48,423 nucleotides of DNA from NCBI GenBank assembly GCA_015233585.1, contig JADFXL010000003.1:1-48423 (forward strand), written 5' to 3'. Below are positions 42,766 through 48,423 of the stretch, in pieces (the first letter of the stretch is position 1; each line of letters starts with the position of its first letter). A program made the position numbers and the translations under genes. This stretch comes from Alphaproteobacteria bacterium (GTDB taxonomy: Bacteria; Pseudomonadota; Alphaproteobacteria; Rhodospirillales; Rhodospirillaceae). The notes below the pieces were generated by a model. The model worked only from the letters and a program-made list of their open reading frames with translations, had not been told where the DNA came from and made no database searches.

Positions 42766-42857
42766 CATGGCCTCCAGAGTTTATAACAGTTAACCCCGGT
42801 CCGGCTGTCCCCCAGGGACGCGCCGGACGCGAACGTGTTCAATCTCGGCTGACGACG

Positions 42858-44114
42858 CTATCTAGCGGCGGCCTTGGTCTGCTTGCGCTGGTTCCACTTC
42901 TCGACTTCTTCATCCCAGTCATCCATGCGCACATACGAATTGGTGCGGGGCTGGCTGACCATGTTGGGATCGATCTCGACACCAATGCCCTCAAGGAAAT
43001 TGGGCAGGCCGATTCGGTCGATCATTTCGCCGGTACGCTCATGCTCCAGTGCGTTCTCGGCAAAGAAGTCGATGATCGTGCGCCCAAGCTCGACCATCTT
43101 TTCGCGATCCTCGTCCGAGGAAAGCTTCATGAACGGGATTACCACGGTACCCATGAGATCGCCGATCTTGAGGGTCCGCTTGCCGCCGACCAGGATGGTG
43201 GCGCCGCGATCCTTGCCCGGGTGGAGAGCCTTGGTCATCACGTTGATGCAGTGCATACAGCGCACGCACCCTTTGTTGTCGACCGCAAGGGTGTCGTCGT
43301 CGTTCAACGACAGCGCCTTGGTTGGGCAAAGGGTGATGACCTGATCAATCATCCACTTGCGACCGTTCTTTTTAACGTAGTTCTTTACCTCGGCCTGGTC
43401 GACCTGCATGTCGTCGCGCCAAGTACCGATCACCGCGCAATCGGAGCGGTGGGTGGCATTGACGCAATCGTTGGCGCAACCAGAGAACTTGAACTTGAAC
43501 TTATAAGGCAGCGACGGACGATGCATGTCGTCCATCACCGAATTGAGGGTCTCGCGCATGGCCCGCGCCTCGTCATAGCACGAGTGCTCACATCGCGCAG
43601 AGCCGACGCACGACATGGACGTACGCACCGCCGGGCCGGCCCCGCCGAGATCGAAGCCCGCTATGTTCAATTCGTCGAAGGCATCCTGAGTCTTCGCGGT
43701 GGTGGCACCCTGAAGCATGATGTCGCCAGACTGGCCGTGCAGCGCGATCAGACCCGAGCCGTGCTTTTCCCAGACATCGCAGAAAAAGCGCAGGGTTTTG
43801 GTGTCGTAGTGCATCCCGGCAGGCGGGATGATACGCAGCGTGTGGAATTCCTTGGACTCGGGGAACTTTTCGCCAACCTCGGAGAAGCGTGGAATGATAC
43901 CGCCACCATAGCCAAACACGCCGGCAACGCCGCCTTTCCAATAACCCTTGCGCGTCTGATAGGACAACTCAAGCTGCCCCAGCAGATCCTTCATCATGTT
44001 CGCGTACGGCTTATCCTCGGTCTGGGCCAGCCGCTTGAGGCCGGTAACGAAACTCGGCCACGGGCCGGACTCCAGTTGATCAAGATTCGGCGTGTTCGGC
44101 ATCGGCTTCGCCAT
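42858..44114 (-). CDS. dsrA: DsrA, dissimilatory sulfite reductase alpha subunit
   Basis: Start at the ATG at 44114 (AGGGAG upstream). The 418-residue protein has the siroheme/[4Fe-4S] cysteines SCVGSARCEHSC and FSGCANDC and an inserted ferredoxin domain (CVRCMHC). The K-G-Y-W-K-G-G and GIIPRF segments are typical. The set of neighbours (dsrEFH, dsrL) and lack of dsrD indicate the reverse, sulfur-oxidising type. It opens the leftward dsr operon; a 732-bp region lies upstream. Confidence 0.97.
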   Translation of the reverse strand: MAKPMPNTPNLDQLESGPWPSFVTGLKRLAQTEDKPYANMMKDLLGQLELSYQTRKGYWKGGVAGVFGYGGGIIPRFSEVGEKFPESKEFHTLRIIPPAGMHYDTKTLRFFCDVWEKHGSGLIALHGQSGDIMLQGATTAKTQDAFDELNIAGFDLGGAGPAVRTSMSCVGSARCEHSCYDEARAMRETLNSVMDDMHRPSLPYKFKFKFSGCANDCVNATHRSDCAVIGTWRDDMQVDQAEVKNYVKKNGRKWMIDQVITLCPTKALSLNDDDTLAVDNKGCVRCMHCINVMTKALHPGKDRGATILVGGKRTLKIGDLMGTVVIPFMKLSSDEDREKMVELGRTIIDFFAENALEHERTGEMIDRIGLPNFLEGIGVEIDPNMVSQPRTNSYVRMDDWDEEVEKWNQRKQTKAAAR

Positions 44115-44846
44115 AACTGAATTCTCCCTGTCGTTGACGCACCGCTTCATTCACTCATCGCTCGGCCCATAGGGCGCCCGAATAGGGCCACTCACACGGG
44201 CGCGCCGGGGCCTCCAGCGGCACGCTCCAGATCGCGCCGTTCGGCGCGATAAAATCTCGTCTCACGCCAAATAGCGTGACATTCTCCACCAAGCGCCACC
44301 CAGCACGGTAAATGCAGTTCCACCGATTCGGCCACGACGCCAGACGACGCCAAGCCCCCCCGTTCGAGTCTGAATTACTTCTGCTAGCACCAGACCCAAC
44401 CCAGTTACGCCGTAAACGGGCCGCCGGACACGGCCACACCCACTCGGGTTGCTGCTGGCTCCAGTTTCCTCCACCTGCTCATTGGCAGTATTTTTTGAAG
44501 ATCACCACCACCCACCCCCTGGGCACCGTGACGACCCCCCCACGTCTTTTTTACATTCACGGATCTTAATGTAGTATCCAAAACAGAATCCAGCGGTTTT
44601 TCACCGACCGATGTCGAATCAAGAGCAAGGCGGTGAGGACCGAATGCGTTATATCACGGAATACCGTCATCACCGCGCTTGCCTACCCTTATGAGTAGCA
44701 ATAATCGACCGTCGTGTGTGCCGCCCCTGTAGTTTTGGTAGATTGTTTACTGTAATACTTGTTATGGTTGATTGCGGGCGCGGTTTTATCAAGGATGACG
44801 ACGCCGAGTCGGCTTTGTTTTTCACAGAATTGCCGGAGTTAGGGTC
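44115..44846. promoter_or_regulatory. 732-bp divergent region upstream of dsrA
   Basis: This space should carry the dsr promoter (leftward) and that of the small gene at 44847 (rightward). A 94-codon minus-strand frame (44155-44439) ends just before dsrA, but has no recognisable domain and is Trp/Arg-rich, so I do not annotate it. A hairpin lies at 44231-44250. I could not assign -35/-10 boxes with confidence. Confidence 0.5.
44231..44250. other. hairpin in the dsrA leader region
   Basis: Perfect 8-base arms ATCGCGCC / GGCGCGAT enclose GTTC, about 120 bases upstream of dsrA. It may be a leader structure or operator; no U-tract follows in the dsr direction. Confidence 0.45.
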
Positions 44847-45092
44847 ATGAGTTCCGAACAAGAATCCGTTGTCAGCCTTGAACGCTTTCTGGCCCCGTGG
44901 GGCAAGGAAGTTACGTTGCAAACGGTTGATTACGACAGCGGTTTGAAAATAATGCGTGTCACGATCCGGGAAAAACACCGCTTCACCACACTGGATCTTG
45001 ATACCGAAACAGCGCTCCACCTCAGCCGCAGCCTGGCCGAATGGGCGGAACAGGCGGTGGCCACGATGCCTCTCAATTCGCCACCCTCCTGA
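44847..45092 (+). CDS. small conserved protein, possibly DUF6967
   Basis: The 81-residue acidic protein starts at an ATG; GGAG lies 13 bases upstream. The sequence (RFLAPWGKEVTLQTVDYDSG and REKHRFTTLDLD) matches my memory of a short alphaproteobacterial family annotated DUF6967, which I cannot check. No membrane segment or cysteine is present. It is divergent from dsrA and convergent with cbiX. A regulatory or accessory role in sulfur metabolism is possible but unproven. Confidence 0.7.
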   Translation: MSSEQESVVSLERFLAPWGKEVTLQTVDYDSGLKIMRVTIREKHRFTTLDLDTETALHLSRSLAEWAEQAVATMPLNSPPS

Positions 45093-45125
45093 TGGGGCGC
45101 CCCCTACCTGATTGGCTGGGTGGCA

Positions 45126-45145
45126 CCGGACTCATTTGAGTCCGG
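45126..45145. terminator. hairpin between convergent genes
   Basis: Perfect 9-base arms CCGGACTCA / TGAGTCCGG enclose TT, inside a larger GGGGCGCCCCC...GGGGTGCCCCC symmetry. It lies between the stops at 45092 and 45158 and probably serves both strands. Confidence 0.65.
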
Positions 45146-45157
45146 GTGGGGTGCCCC

Positions 45158-45952
45158 CTAATTTGACGGTGGAGGACTCATTCCCGTTATCAGGTCAAGA
45201 ACGATGTCAGCGATGTCGGGATAACTGCCGATACCCCGGCAGTACCATACCGCGCGGCCAGCGCAATGAGTGGCAGGAATGTCGTTGCTGGCCAGCGAGG
45301 CCGGGGAAAGTCCGAACAGTGGCGGCAGATCCTCGCTGCCGTGCATCCCCTCGGCCATCAGCAGCGGCACCACGATGATTCTTCTGCGCCAAGTCAGAGT
45401 CGCCCAGGCCGTTACCGCCGGTTCCTGTTCCAGGTAGGCGGTGCGGACCTCACCGAATCCGCCATCCCGGCGCAGAAGCAAGGCCAGGGCTTCGGCGGTC
45501 TTGCCGGAACCGCCAGGGCGACTCGACCCATGGCCCACCAGCAGCAGGCACACCGTCGCCGGATCGAGTCCCTCGCCAGCGATTACCGAATCGGCGCGTC
45601 GCCGCACCAATGTAGCGACTCGCGAATGTGCCCCCACGGGGGGGGTATAGGTGATCCGGTGGGCGCCGATACTTTGGGTGCCGAGACCACGAATCCCCAG
45701 TTCTCTGGGAATGACGGTCTCGGTAAAAATGCCTTCGCCTGCGAAATTGGGCACCACGAAAACCTCACGTACCCGCACGAGTCCCAACACATCGCGGATA
45801 TACGGCGTTTCCTTCCAGAAGCAGGTGTGAACCTCGGCAAAAAGGCGGCGCTGTTCGATCTCGTCCGCCACCCGGCAGGTTGAAGTTCTGGCGTTGCCAC
45901 TCCGCAACGATCCATGCCCCACCAGCACCAGAGCCGCCTGTTGCAACGTCAT
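45158..45952 (-). CDS. cbiX: sirohydrochlorin chelatase, two-domain CbiX
   Basis: ATG at 45952 is preferred to the GTG just before it. The 264-residue protein has two CbiX domains, each opening with LVGHGS (about residues 10-15 and 136-141) and each with a second His region. It inserts metal into sirohydrochlorin: iron gives siroheme, cobalt leads to cobalamin. Next to cobA and dsr genes an iron chelatase for the large siroheme demand of DsrAB is likely. It lies about 94 bases past the restored end of cobA. Confidence 0.9.
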   Translation of the reverse strand: MTLQQAALVLVGHGSLRSGNARTSTCRVADEIEQRRLFAEVHTCFWKETPYIRDVLGLVRVREVFVVPNFAGEGIFTETVIPRELGIRGLGTQSIGAHRITYTPPVGAHSRVATLVRRRADSVIAGEGLDPATVCLLLVGHGSSRPGGSGKTAEALALLLRRDGGFGEVRTAYLEQEPAVTAWATLTWRRRIIVVPLLMAEGMHGSEDLPPLFGLSPASLASNDIPATHCAGRAVWYCRGIGSYPDIADIVLDLITGMSPPPSN

Positions 45953-46045
45953 CACGAAGGCACGCCTTTAGCACAAGGTAATCTGGTGAGCAATTCCTAG
46001 TTGAGCATCTGGACTTCCGATACTCGTTTCTCACACCCCCGTTTC

Positions 46046-46815
46046 TCACATCAACGTCTCGTCTTCACCGCTCGATAAAAACCAGTTCAGGGTTTCGGCC
46101 ATTCCGACCACCCGACCAACGATGAAAATCGTGGGCGCCCCAACCCGGCCTCCACGACCCTGGCCGCCAGATTGCCAAGTGTACCGATAACCCGGCGCTG
46201 CCGACGAGTCGTAGCGTTCTGCACGGCGGCGGCAGGCAGATCGGCGGGGAGTCCGGCCAGCACCAGTTCAGCGGCGATGCGGGTGAAATTACTCAGCCCC
46301 ATGTACACTACAAGGGTCGTGTTGAGATCCGTCATGCCCTTCCAGTCATGATCAAGATCCTGGTCATCGCGGAAATGACCGGTCAGAAAGCGCACGCCGG
46401 TGGCCAGTCCGCGATGTGTCAGCGGGATGCCGGCATAGGCGCTGCCGCCCGACGCGGCGGTAATTCCCGGCACGATTTCAAACGGAATGCCATGCCGGGC
46501 CAGATATTCGGCCTCCTCACTCCCGCGCCCGAACACGAAAGGGTCGCCCCCCTTCATCCGCACCACAATGCGGCCGTCGCGCGCCAGGCCACACAGCAGG
46601 GAATTAATCTCCTCCTGAGGCAGGTGGTGATTCATAGGCCCCTTGCCGGCGTAGATCTGCTCGATTCCAGACGGGATAAGCGCCATGATCTCGGGGCTGA
46701 CCAGGCGATCGAATACCACCACGTCGGCCTCTTTAAGCAATCTCACCGCCTTGACCGTCAACAGCTCGGGGTCGCCTGGCCCGGCACCGACCAGATAAAC
46801 GCGACCGTTCCCCAT
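46046..46815 (-). pseudogene. cobA: uroporphyrinogen-III C-methyltransferase (SUMT) with 3' frameshift
   Basis: The frame from the ATG at 46815 (GGAGGCG upstream) encodes SUMT: VYLVGAGPGDPELLTVKA, DVVVFDRLVSPE, RMKGGDPFVFGRG, PFEIVPGITAA and LTHRG. It ends at 46087 after 242 residues with a tail unlike the family. Shifting frame at the G run 46138-46141 (one base missing) restores a normal ending, PTIFIVGRVVGMAETLNW, up to a stop at 46046. The gene is thus 1 base short near its end, either a true mutation or a sequencing error. SUMT methylates uroporphyrinogen III twice for siroheme and cobalamin. Most of the protein, including the SAM site, is intact, so some function may remain. Confidence 0.88.
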
Positions 46816-46865
46816 GTCCGCCTCCGTATTTCATTCCTGCGTGGTCATTTAAAACAAAGGTGGCC

Positions 46866-46954
46866 GAGGGCGATAGCCCCAAATCGTGGACCAGATGCCT
46901 CGGGGCTATCGCCCCGAACCCCATCTGGAGCTATGCCCCAGACCCCCTTTTTTT
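46866..46954. repeat. GC-rich palindromic element with T8 tract
   Basis: GGGCGATAGCCCC (46870-46882) pairs with GGGGCTATCGCCC further on, followed by CGAACCCC, another GCTATGCCCC unit and TTTTTTTT. It belongs to the dispersed family also seen at 20045-20160. Confidence 0.7.
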
Positions 46955-46963
46955 TCGCGTCCT

Positions 46964-47656
46964 TCAGCCATAGCGATGCAACATGGGACCATTGCGCCGC
47001 AACCAGATGCGAGCCTCGGCCACATTATCCACCAACCGGGCGCCGACCCGCCAGAATGCGGGCGAATGGTTAAGCTCGATCAGATGCGCCACCTCGTGGG
47101 CGGCAACATAATCGGCCACGGCGGCGGGAGCGAACACCAGCCGCCAGGAAAAAGACAAATCACCACGCGCCGAGCAGCTCCCCCAGCGCGAGCGGGAATC
47201 GCGCACGCTGATACGGCCGCACGGATGCTCCAGACACTGGGCGAATCGGTGGGCGCGGTCGGCCAGCGTCCGGTGGGCTTCCCGCTTCAGCCAGTCACCA
47301 AGACGACGGGGTAGATACTCGATCCGCCCCGAGACATGGATAATGCCGTTCTCGACCCACACGCCGCGCCGGGCCTCAGGGGTATGGCAAATCCGGTGAT
47401 CCTGACCGAACAGAGGCAGCATTGCCCCATCAGCGAAGACCCGACGTGGCGGCAGGGCCGCAAGCCGCGCCAAAATCCACTCGTTTTTGGCGCGCACGAA
47501 CCCTAGCCCCTCAACAACGGCAACGCCCTGAGGCAGGACCAGGAGCACGGTTTCGCTGGCAGGATCGACACGCAGGCTCATGCGGCGGGCAGCGGCACTC
47601 CGTCGCACCCGGACCAGGATCTCCCGGTCAGACAGAGCGATATTGTGCGACGGCAT
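46964..47656 (-). CDS. YgjP-like (DUF45/SprT-type) zinc metallopeptidase
   Basis: The 230-residue protein has the zinc motif HEVAHL with third ligand in NHSPAFW, preceded by SRWGSCSARGDLSFSWRL, the hallmark of the YgjP/M48-related family. It is cytoplasmic, and the substrate is unknown. Its ATG overlaps the stop of the upstream gene (TGATG at 47654-47658), so translation is coupled. Confidence 0.92.
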   Translation of the reverse strand: MPSHNIALSDREILVRVRRSAAARRMSLRVDPASETVLLVLPQGVAVVEGLGFVRAKNEWILARLAALPPRRVFADGAMLPLFGQDHRICHTPEARRGVWVENGIIHVSGRIEYLPRRLGDWLKREAHRTLADRAHRFAQCLEHPCGRISVRDSRSRWGSCSARGDLSFSWRLVFAPAAVADYVAAHEVAHLIELNHSPAFWRVGARLVDNVAEARIWLRRNGPMLHRYG

Positions 47657-48111
47657 CAGTCGGGCCAGTCCACGATGTGTTCGACCATCTGCGCCAGCCG
47701 CGCACGATCGCTGGCTCGCCGTAATTCGGGAATGGCGCCCCGGCTGCCCACCGATTGGCCGGCCTCATCCACCGTGCGGCGGTTTCCCGACACCAGAGGG
47801 TGCCACCATGGCAGTTCCTTGCCTTCCCACAGCAGCCGATAGGCGCAGGTGGCTGGCAGCCATTTCAGTTCGTCGAGAGCATCGGTGGTAATCTGAACAC
47901 AGTCAGCCACCACCCGTCGTCGCCGCCCATAATCCAGACAGCGCCCGGTCTTTATATCAAGCCGATGGCAGGCGACCCTGGTATAGGTAATTTCGTCCGA
48001 ATTCGCGTCAATGATTTTGTGCAGACAACACTTCCCGCATCCGTCGCAAAGATGCTCCCATTCGCTGGTCGTCATCTCGCCGAGGGTCTTGGTGCGCCAG
48101 AAATCATCCAT
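47656..48111 (-). CDS. YcgN/UPF0260 cysteine-rich protein (YkgJ-like cluster-binding fold)
   Basis: Start at the ATG at 48111 (MDDFWRTKTLGEM), as in YcgN proteins; the frame to 48147 overlaps cobB. The 151-residue protein has the conserved cysteine set CDGCGKCCLHK, a later VACHRLD, GRCLDYG and ADCVQIT. The family is thought to bind zinc or an iron-sulfur cluster, with no settled function. It overlaps the metallopeptidase gene. Confidence 0.92.
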   Translation of the reverse strand: MDDFWRTKTLGEMTTSEWEHLCDGCGKCCLHKIIDANSDEITYTRVACHRLDIKTGRCLDYGRRRRVVADCVQITTDALDELKWLPATCAYRLLWEGKELPWWHPLVSGNRRTVDEAGQSVGSRGAIPELRRASDRARLAQMVEHIVDWPD

Positions 48112-48138
48112 GCCGGATTCTTTAACCCTGCCAACTCG

Positions 48139-48170
48139 CCCGATCAATAAGATGCCCGATCAATAAGATG
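48139..48170. repeat. 16-bp tandem duplication at the end of cobB
   Basis: CCCGATCAATAAGATG occurs twice in direct succession. It changes the last residues and stop of cobB. Confidence 0.85.
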
Positions 48171-48423
48171 AACGAAAGACCCCGCCACCGAACCGGCACA
48201 CAGTCCCGCGTTGCCCAGAGACTGCCCGCTGGCATCCGTGACCGCGAACAGCGGCTGTCCCGGCCCTTCGCCCGATGTGCCCTCGCCCAGTGATGTGGCG
48301 TAATGGAACTCGTGACCGCGAAACCCGACCCCGGCTGGCCCCAGCGGCCCCGCCGCCATCAAGGTTGCGACCCGGTAACCCAGGTGGAGCTTACGCTTGG
48401 CAAAACTGGTGACCACCGGCAGC
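48144..48423 (-). CDS. cobB: CobB, cobyrinate/hydrogenobyrinate a,c-diamide synthase, 3' part
   Basis: The frame enters from the right edge and ends at 48144. The 92 visible residues match the C-terminus of CobB: TSFAKRKLHLGYR, RGHEFHYAT and GSVAGSFVHLID. This is distinct from DsrN at 30 kb, so the genome encodes at least two CbiA-family amidases, this one for cobalamin. The final residues (RASY) arise from a 16-bp tandem duplication. The start and catalytic parts lie outside the window. Confidence 0.85.
   Translation of the reverse strand, partial: LPVVTSFAKRKLHLGYRVATLMAAGPLGPAGVGFRGHEFHYATSLGEGTSGEGPGQPLFAVTDASGQSLGNAGLCAGSVAGSFVHLIDRASY

Noticed and set aside
44155-44439. 94-codon frame just upstream of dsrA
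   Set aside because: No recognisable motif, odd Trp/Arg-rich composition, no good ribosome site; mentioned only as part of the leader region.

Overview
The window looks like a GC-rich alphaproteobacterial chromosome. The dsr, siroheme, gap-pgk, purCS, TPR and CobB genes resemble those of Rhodospirillales, and Magnetospirillum-like genera are my best guess from remembered protein similarity; no search was run. Most genes lie on the minus strand. Intergenic spaces are dotted with GC-rich palindromes built around GGGGC...GCCCC. I saw no rRNA, tRNA, CRISPR array, transposase or phage gene.

Layout. (1) 1-2.5 kb: a three-gene minus-strand operon with an Nramp-type transporter whose metal-site residues are altered as in Mg2+-transporting relatives, a 64-residue membrane protein, and a PRC-barrel/MgtE_N/CBS protein cut by the left edge. 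(2) 2.6-6.5 kb: cysQ preceded by four related small secreted repeat proteins and one unrelated secreted protein, facing a divergent LuxR-type response regulator; the layout recalls curli loci. (3) 6.8-13 kb: a DUF4189-like secreted protein, an ABC exporter with a broken ATPase, purS, purC, an NRDE protein and a PAS histidine kinase. (4) 13.4-17.4 kb: an SDR protein, a TPR protein and a coupled pair made of an AlbA_2/GHKL protein and a ParA-like ATPase. (5) 17.4-23.4 kb: pgk, gap, a two-domain PPK2-type phosphotransferase, a HlyD/YbhG adaptor and thioredoxin. (6) 23.5-28 kb: a PAS histidine kinase with an unusual H-box, downstream of an 1,099-residue membrane protein built from 27 tandem 25-residue repeats. 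(7) 28.2-30 kb: an ABC-2 exporter pair.

(8) 30-46.8 kb is the metabolic core. It is a complete reverse-dissimilatory sulfite reductase cluster transcribed leftward as dsrA-B-E-F-H-C-M-K-L-J-O-P, then a TrpD2/YbiB-like gene, then dsrN. Upstream are sirohydrochlorin chelatase (cbiX) and a SUMT gene (cobA) that supply the siroheme pathway. Together they would oxidise stored sulfur: DsrEFH and DsrC carry sulfur to DsrAB, DsrL handles NAD(P)H electrons, and DsrMKJOP links DsrC to the quinone pool. cobA carries an apparent 1-base frameshift near its 3' end. The TrpD2-like gene sits between two copies of a ~125-bp direct repeat. (9) 47-48.4 kb: a YgjP-like metallopeptidase, a YcgN-like cysteine-rich protein and the 3' end of a second CbiA-family gene, cobB.

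The strongest candidates for new biology are the curli-like repeat cluster with its shared promoter element, the 25-residue-repeat rod protein, the AlbA_2-ParA pair, and the transporter/microprotein/MgtE_N operon.
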